NCBI GenBank assembly: GCA_035222895.1
Contig: JAVYIG010000413.1
Coordinates: forward strand, 157,501-221,500
Length of the DNA stretch: 64,000 bases
DNA from: Strongylocentrotus droebachiensis
Lineage: Eukaryota; Echinodermata; Echinoidea; Camarodonta; Strongylocentrotidae
Direction: 5' to 3'
The notes under the pieces were generated by a model. That model was not told the origin of the DNA, did not search any database, and was given only the letters and a program-made list of their open reading frames with translations. A program made the translations under genes and the position numbers. Of this stretch, positions 36,845-48,217 are shown piece after piece. Every line of letters starts with the position of its first letter. The stretch's first letter is position 1.

Positions 36845-37353
36845 TTAAAGGTAATATAAAGTTTTAGTATGGGGTCATGAATTTGGTTCAAATGAACATA
36901 TTGGAAGCATATACGATCCTACAGTATTCAGTGATCATTGTCGCGGTCGAAATCGACTCTAAAGTTTTAAAATTGTAAATAATAAACAATTTAAGTTGAA
37001 TAGCTCCCTCTTAAGGTCAAGATATTAATTAAGCTATAAAACAATGTTTTTGACTAAAATCGATCGATTAGCTATTCTCGTTCGGAAATGATATACCACA
37101 ACTACATACTCTGAGATTTTCATGGTCGCAGCTGCCATTGTACGGCCGTAGGAGCTATTTGAAATTTATCAACATTTACCGGGAGCACCGGTAAATCTTT
37201 ATATTCTATTTTTCTCGAAAGCAAAAGTGTTTTAGGGGCTAAAATTTCTGGTGTTTTTAATATATCCACAGGAGCATCCAAATATATCACAATTGTAAAG
37301 AATCACTGTCCACCCATTTTTCAAAATTTCCCAAAACTTTGTAATACCTTTAA
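36845..37353. mobile_element. TTAA-flanked MITE, family C, copy 1, inside satellite
   Basis: The interior (about 500 bp) matches 50572-51073 along its whole length (GGGGTCATGAATTTGGTTCA, TTTACCGGGAGCACCGGTAA, AAATTTCCCAAAACTTTGTA). The ends are inverted (AGGTAATA... / ...TAATACCT). It is flanked by satellite units with TTAA on both sides. Confidence 0.9.
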
Positions 37354-37754
37354 GGGGAAATATAATATTTGCCCTAACATTGATTATACATTAAGGAGAA
37401 ATATAATATTTGCCAAAACATTATACATAAAAGCCGGGGAAATATAATATTTGCTCTAACATTATACATTTAGGAGAAATTTAGTATTTGCCCTAAAATT
37501 ATACATTAAGGGGAAATATAATACTTGCCCTAACATTATACATTAAGGGGAAATATAATATTTGCCCTAAAATTTTACATTAAGGGGAACTATAATATTG
37601 CCCTAACATTTAACATTAAGGGGAAATATAATATTTGCCCTAATACATGCTTTATTTGCCTTGTTAATATGTGTTGACTGCATAGGGTGTGTACAGTGTA
37701 TATAATTTGAAAAATAAAAAGGAGTATAGGTAATAAGAAACAACATCACAAGAA

Positions 37755-37890
37755 AAGGACCTAATAATAATGATATTAATAATAATAATGATATTAATAA
37801 AAATAATGATGACAACCACGACGACGATGATGATAATAACAATAATGATAATAATAACCATAATAATAATAATAATAAAAAATGATAATA

Positions 37891-37925
<35 letters not shown>
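37755..37925. repeat. AAT/GAT microsatellite
   Basis: Mixed (AAT)n, (GAT)n and (GAC)n triplets. Both-strand open frames here are artefacts. Confidence 0.85.
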
Positions 37926-38056
37926 CAGAAATAGATCTAGACTAGTCATTGTGAATAATACACAGGTGTGAATGTGTTATGGTCGATGCAGCGCATGAGG
38001 GTATTCACTATGGTGCAATAAAATTCTTGAGGCGTAGCCGAGTGTATTTTGTGCCA

Positions 38057-38408
38057 ACGTGAATAGCGCTGCATCGCCATAACGTCACGAACAAAAACCT
38101 ATGTATTATTTCAATTTCAATTTCCAATCATAAATATCTTGATAATCAGGCAGGCGATCAGCTTGTAAAAGACATGGGGTTTCTGACTGACCTAATTAAT
38201 TATGATGGTAGCACCCCGGCCCCCCCCCCCCCCACGTGAATAGCGCTGCATCGCCATAACGTCACGAACAAAAACCTATGTATTATTTCAATTTCAATTT
38301 CTTATCATAAATATCTTGATAATCAGGCAGGCGATCGGCTTGTAAAAGACATGGGGTTTCTGACTGACCTAATTAATTATCATGGTAGTACCCCCCCCCC
38401 CCCCCCCC
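38057..38408. repeat. ~177-bp tandem duplication ending in C runs
   Basis: ACGTGAATAGCGCTGCATCG through AATTAATTAT-ATGGTAG and a C run occurs twice in direct succession with few differences. The copies differ mainly in C-run length. Confidence 0.9.
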
Positions 38409-40124
38409 ACTCAGGGGTTGGAATGACCGCATGCGTGTTGCCAAAATGTCCGGTAAATGGGTACTTATCGTGCGACAAAAAAAGGGTGTATTTGACTTTT
38501 CACCCGGAGATTTCTTTAAAAAAGGGGGGGGAGGGGGGTTTCCTTTTTTTCTCTCATCTCTTTGGACTCCTGAGAAATTATTCCGAATTTAGGGGGGTAC
38601 ATTGAGCATTTTTCCTGATTTAGGGGGGTCTCCAAGGCAGGATAATCCCGCGAAAAGCCCGCGAAAGGGGGGTTCGAAAATGTTGGCAGTCCTCAGATAG
38701 GGGGTGCTTTCAAAAAGAGGGAACAAGCATATGCGTACCCTAAATAACACAGAGTGGAGGGGGGGGGGGAGGGGGGGGGGCAGGGGTAGCACGAGCTAAA
38801 TCCAGGATTTTGTTTCAGAATCCGAGTCAAAGTTACATTACTCTAGCATTAATCCCAAATGCTATAGTGAAGTGAATCAGTTCCTAAAAGCGATATTGCT
38901 TTTAGGAGTGATATTGTGCCTAATTCCTAAGGCTAAATTGAATCAAATTTTAACGGCTAAGGCCTAAGTGAGTTTAGAATTAGACTTAGACTCGCTAGAT
39001 CTATCATCTAGATCTAGAGCAATTTTCAATTCAATGAAGTCAATTCAATTCCATTAAGTTTATTCATTTCCATAAAAATCACATTACAAAAAACACATTC
39101 ATATAATAACATGCAAAATCTTTCACTAAAATATACATAGATCTAGACCTACATAGTCTAGACCTTCTAGACTAGATCTAATTATTCTAAGTTAGTAAGT
39201 AGGTCTACATTAAAATATTAAACAATAATGGAAAAAGGGGAGTTATAAAAACCCAAATAAATAATTTTGCCGAGATATCTCTCCCAAAATAACTAAACAT
39301 ATTGTGATGAACATAATAAAGATTTGAAATTATATAAACTTATTTTGCCCCAAAGAAAACTCGTATAAAAAAAAAAATTAAAACAAAAAAATTGGGATAA
39401 ATTTTTAGCTGTTAAGTGTTATAAAAAAGTGTTAGTGAATCACCCAGGCCATTTGTTTCTATTGTGTATTGTTCATGTACTTTAGTTTATGTAATGCCAA
39501 CGAATTAATTTCCAAATGGACCAATAAAATTGATCTGAATCTGAATGTAGCTGTGTACTCACTCAGCTCAGCTCGGCAGGCAGTGCAGTAGGCAACTTGC
39601 GAACTCCAGGAAGCTCCGCCGCCACGCCTTTGGGGGCGCAGCTACCTGGAGTTAGCTCCTCGCGAGAGCCGCCAGACTTCCCGGCCGGCGAGTCTTACTT
39701 TCACTTTGGCAAGCTTCGTTAGCAATTAGCATCATTCTGCTCATCTCAAGCGGCGTTATATCGTATTAAATTATTTTCACGTATTTTCAAAATCCTAAAA
39801 TAGCGAGTAGTCACAAAATAAATGTAATAGGTATCAATATTTTCCGATAATTAGACATTTACCGGACAACTTAGATTCCCGAAATTGTTTGTTGTTGTTG
39901 TTGTAATAGTGGTATCTTCAATGTACAAATGTTGAAAGAAATTTACAGTGTTATGGAGGGCGAAGTGTGCGATCGTGAATTACGTGGTCGGGACGCGATT
40001 GGGATAACCACTGCAGCTTGCAGTGGTTATCCAAGACAACCACTGCGAATTATCGAGCGGTTTACATAGACTCGCGTATGTTAGCTGGACAACCACTGGA
40101 AAAATTTAGGACAACATCTGCAGA

Positions 40125-40161
<37 letters not shown>

Positions 40162-40806
40162 TCTCTCTCTCACTCTCCCACCCCCATTTCTATATCCAAT
40201 GTTTTTATCACTCGTATCGCCTTCATTAAATTTCTGTACATAATATAGCTTGTTCTCCCCACCTTTTTTATGGTTCAGTTAAATCCACACTGTTCTACTT
40301 GTAGCTATACTTGCTCCCTCTATCATGATAGACAACTTCCCCAATCGGTGACTGTTGGTCCCCCATATGATCCTCTTTTTCTTATGTTAATTGAGAGCTG
40401 AGTTGATGAGATAGCCACCTGTCAGTGACCTCACTGGGTGGTCTAATCCCTACTGACCGAACTACCATGTTTATAGTTATCTGTTTTTATTATATAACCA
40501 GGCTGCCGTTTGTATGATACTGAATTGAGGGACCTGACTTTTACAAGCTACTGAGCTTTTCTTAAGGTCTCCTCGTCTTTCTATTTCACTAAAATGTGGT
40601 GTACTCTGTCATTCATGTCAGAAGAAAGACAAATTTAAACTTGAACTTGGACTTATAAACATTTAATATATTTTCTACAATGACCCATATATTTTGCAGG
40701 GATCGAATATATTTAGTTTTTCCCCTATGGCTTTCCATACTCGCGCCAATTACAAATTGTGTACGGGTGACATAATACATCGCGCGCCTACTAGTCTACG
40801 TCGGAA
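38409..40806. other. Intergenic upstream of the CARF-like gene
   Basis: It holds G runs at 38526-38536 and 38758-38780, an AT-rich stretch with AAATCACATTACAAAAAACA (resembling a reversed LINE tail) near 39070-39130, a GC-rich island at 39570-39720 and a CT microsatellite at 40128-40175. No gene is recognised. Confidence 0.45.
39570..39720. promoter_or_regulatory. GC-rich island, possible promoter
   Basis: About 150 bp rich in CpG (GCTCCGCCGCCACGCC, TCCTCGCGAGAGCCGCC, CCGGCCGGCGAG) in otherwise AT-rich DNA, about 1.1 kb before the CARF-like start codon. An imperfect hairpin (AACTCCAGG-AGCT / AGCTACCTGGAGTT) lies inside. It could equally be a repeat fragment. Confidence 0.25.
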
Positions 40807-40924
40807 ATGGATAACTTCCCACCGTATATTTTGAAAAAAGAAGAAGGAGTGTCCTTAAAGAGAAGATTTGAAATGAAGTCAGGAATAAAATTCGTCCGTT
40901 CAAGTAACTATCGTGCTCCTAATG
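40807..40924 (+). CDS. CARF-like gene, first coding exon
   Basis: Reads MDNFPPYILKKEEGVSLKRR and on to SNYRAPN, ending at AATG/GTAAGA in phase 1. Without splicing the frame would run on into a fragment of the foldback element (40982-41065), giving an artefactual tail. Confidence 0.65.
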
Positions 40925-43900
40925 GTAAGAGTACTAGTAACTACTGGAGCAAAAGTCATGCCAGGCCAGGTCGACTAGTCTTAGACCGAATTTTCCGTCT
41001 CTTTCGTTCGTTAGCCTCTTATTGGGGTAGGGTCGGCTCCTCTCTTTAGAGACAGAAGCGAACCATAGAGACTGCCCTGCAAAGTTGGTATGCTGGAATT
41101 GAACACCTAACCAGGTGCTAACTTTAAAACTACCGTAAACCTAGACAGAAATAACCGTCTGATAGTGATATGGGTCATTTCTTTAATAAAAGTTAAACTG
41201 ACATTTGTTGATAGGCAGTCAGCTCAGAGGATCCAGATGCAATCTCAGCGGAATTACAACCTTCGATATTATCAGATTCAGAGACTGAAGCTTTTTTTCT
41301 ACCGTAGCGTAAACCCTAAACCCCTTTTCCGTTTGTGGTGCTGATTTTAATTTAACTCGCACACGAAAGTTTCAACTCGGTAACATTCTCCCTGAAACAA
41401 GTAGACCTTTGTTTGAGACCTTCTGTTTCTGATTTATGCTGCATAATAATTGCCCCTTCTCACTAACTTTTTTAGTTTTTGTTACTTATTGTTGCTGCAT
41501 GCAGGTGCGTACATTAGAAATTTAATATACAGTATTTGACTGGCCCTTTCTCGCCCCATCCCCTCTAAAAAAAATATTTAAGAAAAACAAAAGTTTTTAT
41601 ATCATGGTATTTTTGTTGCTATCAATTTTTATTCCCTTTTCAGAGAAAAAAATGAACTGCCATTTCGTAGACAAGAACAAGGTAGTCTGCAACAATGAAT
41701 ACCCCTATTCCATCATCAACACTGACACATACGAATGTATGTACGGAAGGGAACGTCATGCTGCAAGGAAGAAACGCTTGTTAGTAAGTGCATTTTTACA
41801 TTAGGCCTATGATGTTATGGTGATGATGGTTTCTAAAATATAAAATATTTTAGCTAATCAAGCATTTTGGATAGTAAAAATTTTGTTCAGGCTATTCAAA
41901 TGTAACGTCCTATAGAAAGTCATTTATGTAACTTCGGCAGACTCACAGTGCCGACGATCTCCGACCTGAGCGGAGGAAGGATACAAGAGAGATAACAGGT
42001 TTGATAATAGCTGAGGGTGTTCGGATAGATTTTGATGTTTTTACCCAAATAACCAGTGGTCCATATCTATTACCCCCCCCCCCCCCCCCATGACATCACA
42101 CAGTTGTGTCCAAAGAAGGAGCAATTAAGTTCCACTTTTGCATGACTTAAAATATCTGAAGTAATTTTTCTTTGGACACTAAAACTCAATATAGAATATA
42201 AGAGCAGCGTTATGACTTATGAAATCACAAAATTAAAAATTGAAACACTTTGGAATAATTAATAGACACAATTTATATATTTATACCAACACCTGATTCC
42301 TTACATCTTGATTCAAGATATAAGGAATCAGGTGGTGGTATACTTGTAGCGGTTCAACATTTTACTGTGTAAATAAGTTATATAGTTCATGCGTCCGCAT
42401 TCTTTATTTATTTTTAGATGCGCTATTGTACTGTTGATGTCACAATGGTATGCAAATTCTTCAGTATGCTTGCGCGTACATGTAGCTGTTGTAAATTTAT
42501 TGTGTTATGCGTGCCAATCCCATTTGATAGGTGTGTTTTGCCTATTTAGTAATGTATTTTTGCCATTTTTGTGTCACTCAAAGTTTAATAATATTCAAAA
42601 TATTTGCTTGGGTGATAATTACATTTTAATACTGCTCTATATTCTGCAATTCAATAATAATTTTAAATCTGGAAGTTTTATTAAGATAGTATTCTAGTTG
42701 ACTCCAGTAGCACAAAGAGTGTGTGTTTTGTCATTCTTTGTTTTATTGGTAATTGTAAAAGTTTGCTGCCATTGGTCAGTTTTTTCTCTTCTTTGATTGG
42801 CTCTTAATATTGGCCAATCCTTTGGGGGTAAAGTTAATTTTTTGGCTCTGGCTCTTCAGTCGCCTTTTAACCTTCGCCTTGAAAGGTTCAATTTTTTGTC
42901 TGATTGTGAGCTCAGTTATCCTTTACTTGATTTCACTTATTTACGTGCTTCAGTTGATCTCCTATAGACCTCTACGTTTTATTAGGTTTATTTGGAAATT
43001 TCATTTTCCTGAGCAATTTTCACTTCAACAATACATCAACCTTTCTTTGATTACTTTTTGGCGACCATATTTTTAGTAATCAATCTTCAACAAACTTTTG
43101 GACTTCAACTTCAATTCAGTGAATCAGTACAGCTCATGAACTGCAACTCTCAAGTCTAAATTATCCCCGTCTTAGAACAGTCGATTAAAGTCAGTCATCT
43201 ATCTTTAACTCTGACAACGTCTTCAGCATTATCAACATTTTAGACTGAGAGTCTTGTGAACTGAGTTCAGAGCTACTTTCATCATTTAAGCATCATCTCG
43301 AAACTCGACTCCGTCGGATTTATCGTTCCTCATTCAATTTATTGCAGGCTGAAAATTCTCATCAAGTTCAATCATTCATCTAGACCTGGCTCTAGGCAAT
43401 ACCATCAATTGCTTAGCCTAGTCTAGTTCAAACTGTCGCGGTTCTTCACTTAATCAATTAAATTAACGACTAGCTTCAAACTCTTATTCAACGATCACCA
43501 TCGTCAGTCTACATATTCCAGAGTAGATCTAGCTCTTCTGAATTTTGATCATTCTACAAGCTACAGTCTACGCTGGATTCGTGAGTTTAGCTCGTCTACT
43601 TATTCAGCACTGATCAACGTCATTCTACTTTCTAGGATCTTCATCATCTTTATTTCATCTCTTCGTTGGGTGTTTCGCCACTACGATTTAAAGAGTTTGT
43701 AGACTCTATCTATAAATCAGGAAGTTTCGTTTTAATGGATCTATATTTCCCCCCTTGTATTTGACTCGGCAGTAAGGTAAAATAGCGGCGGTCTTTCGCT
43801 TTATAAATAGACCTTAGTATTTTTGTTATCTGATGTTAAATAGCGGCGGTCTTTCGCTTTATAAATAGACCTTAGTATTTTTGTTATCTGATGTAAAATA

Positions 43901-45762
43901 GCGGCGGTCTTTCGCTTTATAAATAGACCTGGTCTAACTGTTAGATCTAGAATTAAGAAACTCTATTTCAGATTATTTATTATAGATCTAGACCTAGATC
44001 TATTCTATTCTATTTATTAATAGATTGTAACCAGTTGCATGCCTGGATTATCTCATTTCTATTTTCGTGATTTTGATATGAACATTACAATATTTGGAAA
44101 GTGAATCTATTTATCAAATAATAAAACAAATCGGTGTTGGAACTTAAAGATTTTGCTTGATCAAAGTGTCTCTTATTCAGGAGTTATTTTCTTGTAAATG
44201 AATTTCATCTAAATTATCTTTAAGTCCAATTTTTACCAAATACTTACAAACTGTATATATATAGAGATGTGTGTACATGTACATGTATATAATATATGCA
44301 TGTAACTGCGAAAAATCTTCTAAATTTGAAAAATATATTTTTTGTAAGGTAAAGTGTTCATTTTTTTTCTCCAGGAAGGACCTCGATCGCCATTAAAGCG
44401 AGCATATAACGGAGACCACTCATCTCGAAAGAAAGGCTGCCCTGCAAAGCTTATCCTAAAGGAAGTTGTTATGTATACGGACTTCAAGGTAAAAGTATAT
44501 ACAGATTAGCACATCAGATATTTTCATCATAGGTGCCAGTCTAACAATATATGCTGTACACACTTGGCTATTTTGCTGGCTAATATATAACATGTAATTT
44601 ATATAATTATTATCTTTTAATTTGATTTATAAGCAGGTTGATAACCTCTGTTGTTCAACTGTGTTCAAGGGGAACTTTGCATTCCAGACACTCCCAAAAT
44701 AATATTATAAAACAATCAAATTTCTCAAAATTTTCCCACATTATACACCCGTTTTTAATGAAATTACATTGGTTGCCAATAGAGCACAGAATAGAATTCA
44801 AGAAATTTTTGCTTTAATATTTTGAGGTTTTGAGAGGCCAAGCCTCGAATATATTGTCTGATATATTTTCTGTTAAATCGCATCCATAACTTACAAAGTA
44901 CACAGGACAAGCTAAACATACCTCACACTTGAAACAAAATTAAATCTTGGAGATTGTGCTTTCAAATTGTGCAGCTCAAAAGCTTTATAACCTAGGCTTT
45001 AGACAAAGGAAATTAAAGCCCCATCTGTTGCTGTCTTCATAGTTTTGTTTAATGACCCACTCGTTTTCTGAAGAATTGAATAGAGTTTAGATGTTTATTA
45101 AGTAGCACTATAAGGAGATTTTTTATCATCAAAGTGCAATAGAGTATTATGATTATAATAGATGCACTATACAAAATGCTCCTATGTTATCACAATTACA
45201 CACAAACTCCAAAATAAACAAATGAGAGTTAAAGTAAAAAGTACGAAGAAAAAATGTAAGTTATAAATATTAAAATAAACAAGTAAACAAATAATTATTA
45301 ATGCTTGATTCCAGAGGCAATTTTAATTTGAATAGGTAATTTCCTTGGTAGAAAACAGCAAATATGAATTAATCAATGTTTTGATACAGATTACAGAGAG
45401 ACTATAACTGTTAAAAGGAACTTATAGAGAGGAGCCCATACCATGCACACAATTATTCTGCATTGAAAATCTACCTTTACAGTTTACAATAATTACGATT
45501 GATTGTTATGTGCATATAACATCACTTTTCTTTGATCTTCATTGCAAAACATTTAAGAACACATAACTCTGGTCATAATAGCATTTCTTCATGTTTGCTT
45601 TCTTTTTAGCTTGATGACGCCATGTCTGATTGGAAAAAGATTCTCATTGGCAGGGATCTGAGGTCAGCCTTGGACACGAAAGTCAACCTCAACAAAGAAG
45701 TTAGGGTTTATGTGAAATACCCTTTGGATGAAGATCACCATTCTGGACATGAAGTAAGACAG
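40807..45762 (+). CDS. CARF/ALS2CR8-like domain protein, 3' end not found
   Basis: Four exons splice in frame to 175 codons. They start at an ATG after stops and end in phase 0 at a CAG/GTAAAG donor, so more exons must follow; none was recognised before TEFM. Residues 1-39 are basic and polar. Residues 73-83 read ERHAARKKRLL. Around 104-111, RKKGCPAK is followed by LxLKEVVMYTDFK. Residues 160-171 read KYPLDEDHHSGH. A CPAK core after basic residues and a downstream HxGH fits my memory of the CARF (calcium-responsive transcription factor, ALS2CR8) domain family, which is expanded in marine invertebrates; DNA binding in the nucleus would follow. The family call is tentative, while the gene itself is well supported by four matching splice phases. 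Confidence 0.6.
40982..41065. mobile_element. Foldback element, outer-end fragment
   Basis: TAGACCGAATTTTCCGTCTC through GGGGTAGGGTCGGC and TTTAGAGAC matches the outer ~85 bp of the element at 63076-63906. It lies in intron 1 of the CARF-like gene. Confidence 0.85.
41644..41783 (+). CDS. CARF-like gene, exon 2
   Basis: Acceptor CCCTTTTCAG, donor TTA/GTAAGT. Encodes EKKMNCHFVDKNKVVCNNEY and on to ERHAARKKRLL. The three Cys and several His could be metal ligands; this is inference. Confidence 0.7.
42360..43960. other. Intronic block of unknown origin
   Basis: Lies in intron 2 of the CARF-like gene. 42840-43700 is strikingly poor in G on the plus strand and rich in TTCA/ATCA-type words, unlike its neighbours. 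It ends in a three-copy 58-bp repeat. No protein motif was found; the long plus frames at 42389 and 42810 are hydrophobic and look accidental. Confidence 0.35.
43776..43929. repeat. 58-bp tandem repeat, ~2.7 copies
   Basis: AATAGCGGCGGTCTTTCGCT begins at 43781, 43839 and 43897, exactly 58 apart, with almost no differences between copies. Confidence 0.95.
44375..44488 (+). CDS. CARF-like gene, exon 3 (GCPAK motif)
   Basis: Acceptor TTTTTTTTCTCCAG, donor AAG/GTAAAA; 38 codons in phase 0 at both ends. Carries SSRKKGCPAKLILKEVV, the most recognisable motif of the protein. Confidence 0.75.
44720..45060 (+). pseudogene. CR1/L2-like LINE 3' remnant
   Basis: Contains HYTPVLMKLHWLPIEHRIEF followed by KK, then a RGQASNILSDIFS-like stretch and a further AAQKLYNL piece. 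This is the LHWLPV..RI.FK.L.L.YK.L.G.AP.Y..... pattern at the C-terminus of CR1/L2 proteins. Internal stops show it is dead. It lies in intron 3 of the CARF-like gene. Confidence 0.7.
45610..45762 (+). CDS. CARF-like gene, exon 4
   Basis: Acceptor TTTCTTTTTAG, donor CAG/GTAAAG; 51 codons, phase 0. Reads LDDAMSDWKKILIGRDLRSA and ends in DEDHHSGHEVRQ. Read-through past the donor reaches a stop after 11 codons, leaving open a short alternative C-terminus. Confidence 0.7.
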
Positions 45763-46440
45763 GTAAAGATCAATTGCCTGTGTGATATTGTGTTATGATT
45801 CTTGAACATATAATTCTTCCCCCCCCCCCCTTGTCACACACAGTCACACACACAACCTTGAAAGGAGCCAGATGCATGATGTTAATTATGATAGGAACAG
45901 TTTGACCCAAATACAAAATTTAAATATGTAATATCAATTCACCAGTAATATCTTTTTAAAATGAATTAATGCTATTGTGTTTGTTGTGCTTGTGGTTATC
46001 ATTTAAGAGTATCTCACATCCTTTCCTATTTTCCTGTCATCCTTATCACCACCTAATCCATCCAGTCTCCATTCCCACTGACTATACCACCTTGAACATT
46101 CCATACAAGATATCCCATACAGTGAATATTATGTACCTTGTTTATGTCCTAACCAATGTACATGTACATATAATTTATAGTGATGCAGAATAAATCATTG
46201 GAAGATAGTCTGACTCACAAACCAAGGAGTAAATTCTCTTGCTCATCACATTTAAAATCCATATGGTTATGGTCCTAGCTACATGTACATGTAGATATAC
46301 TTGGTACTAGATAGACGGTATTGGCACTGTTAAATGGATACTGAAAGCTTCATGTGGAGTTGGTGCTAGGGGGGATTGGGTTGGCGAAAGCTAGGTTCGA
46401 GGGATACAAATTATCGTGATAGGGTATGAAAATGCGAGGG
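45763..46440. other. Intron or intergenic, no exon recognised
   Basis: A C run lies at 45820-45831. Polar AT-rich sequence; no continuation of the CARF-like protein was recognised. Confidence 0.4.
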
Positions 46441-46810
46441 CTTAATGGTGTACTGTTGACGCTTGGATGGATGGAGTTGGTTCAAGATTAGATCAAGATC
46501 GTGCTAGTTATTTGGAGTTAATGGGAGGCATAATTGAGTTGGTTCCAGGCTGGACAGAGTGAAATCATGCTAGGAGATAGCTGGAGTTAATGTACATTTG
46601 CAAGGCTGGATGGAGCTGGTGCTAGGCTGGATGGAGTTGATGCTAGGCTAGATAGAGTTGGTGCTAGGCTGGATGGAGGTGGTGCAAGTTTAGATGAAAT
46701 CATACTAGGGGATAGATGGAGTTAATGTACATTTGTAAGGCTGGATGGAGTTGGTGCTAGGCTGGATGGAGGTGGTGCAAGTTTAGATGAAATCATACAA
46801 GGAGTTAGAT
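46440..46810. repeat. GGCTGGATGGAGTT minisatellite
   Basis: Imperfect units of GCTAGGCTGGATGGAGTTGGT (20-24 bp). Some are arranged in a longer period including AAATCATACTAGG and TTAATGTACATTTG. Confidence 0.85.
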
Positions 46811-46846
46811 GGTGGGGAAACACAACAAATTAATGGTAACAAAGAA

Positions 46847-48217
46847 AACTAGAAATTTAATTCGTCACGAAGACGAATAAGGTGGTCTGTCTAAGTCTTA
46901 TGATAGAATTGAGAATGTGAGAAGTTACATGTATATAGACATGTAAACAATGATGATCATGATGACCATGATGATGATCATGATAGTAAAGGTGATGAAG
47001 ATGATGATAATGATAATGTTATATGATGATAAAAACGATAATGTTAATGATGATGATGAGCATAAGCATGATCCTGACATCTGAATTAAAAAATAGGGAA
47101 ATATTTAGATAGCAAATAGTCTCAGCTACAACATACTAAAATTTGGGAGAAAACTGTTGAATAACAACCGAGATACTGGTCAAAACACCTTGTCATGCAG
47201 ATTCATGTTTTGAAAAAAGTGACCTCCCATAGACATAACACGCAAATATGACAAATTATGCATTGTCGCCTTTAATGGAATATTTGACTATGATGACGTC
47301 ATCGAAATAAAAAATGAATGGCATATTTTTGATAGAGAATTATCTCAGCTACAACATATTAAATTCTGGGAGAAAATCGATCACCGATAAGTGAGATAAT
47401 CTCAATTAAACAAAGACAAAAATGATGTCATCAACAAAAAACATTTGTTTGAGTTTAGATGCCAATATGATGACTTTGTTTCACTTTGTACGAGTCAGGG
47501 TGGTATGAAATCATATCTCCAACTCATGCTCTTTCCAACCATGATATAAAAATTGGGGGTCGACGGACTATCTGAAGAGCTATTTCGATTTTTAAAATGG
47601 CATGTTTTTGATCAAATTTGCATTATATTGCCCATAGCAGTACGCGCGGATTTTGAACTTTGACGCACGCTCACAGCCTTATGAAATATGAAGAGTGACT
47701 GAAATTAATGTAAATTGTCAATTACGTTAAGAGGAATCCAAATCATGTAAACATTTTGAATTTGACCTTTTCCGCGCGCTGTGAGCGCGCACACCGCGCG
47801 CGGGGACACTTACGGACGGAAAATTTTGAAATGCTTAAAATGACCTGATTCGTACTCTCGTTTAATAGTTTAGTGATTTTGAGCAATTTTAAATTTTGAC
47901 GCGCACATACGCGCGCGTCATGACATTTATGTGACCTTTGATGACATGACCTGTTGACCCTTGACCTGAAGTATATGTGATATGAATATGAATGACCTTT
48001 GCTGATGTATCATGAAGATATGATGGATAATGTGATTTCACAAAATGGCGCCTGGATGACGTCACGATGAATTGATGACCTTGAAAATGTTCCTGTCACG
48101 TCTCGTGATAATGATCTATGACTGTGCCAAAATTGAATCAAATTGACTAAACCGAACTTGAGTTATCCTAGGAACAAAAAACGGGAAGAAATAAAAATAA
48201 ATAATAATAATAATAAT
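46847..48217. repeat. 1.4-kb tandem unit 1 (holds the empty TTAA site)
   Basis: Begins AACTAGAAATTTAATTCGTC and ACGAAGACGAATAAGGTGGT, then a GAT microsatellite, then a non-coding body with several TGACGTCA-containing palindromes. Ends in (AAT)n without the terminal hairpin seen in units 2 and 3. The uninterrupted site GTCAATTACGTTAAGAGGAA lies at 47717-47736. Confidence 0.9.

Larger units (their letters stand above)
36113..37650. repeat. ~38-bp satellite array, interrupted by two MITEs
   Basis: Units of TTAAGGGGAAATATAATATT plus TGCCCTAACATTATACA. Some units carry an extra GATT or a GCCGGGG variant. The array spans three blocks separated by TTAA elements at 36147-36354 and 36845-37353. A multi-unit stretch from about 36467 to 36690 is repeated after 37350, so the array has a higher-order duplication. 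Confidence 0.95.

Noticed and set aside
42360-43760. A long terminal repeat or other retroelement end
   Set aside because: No matching second end, primer site or coding part was found, so class membership cannot be supported.
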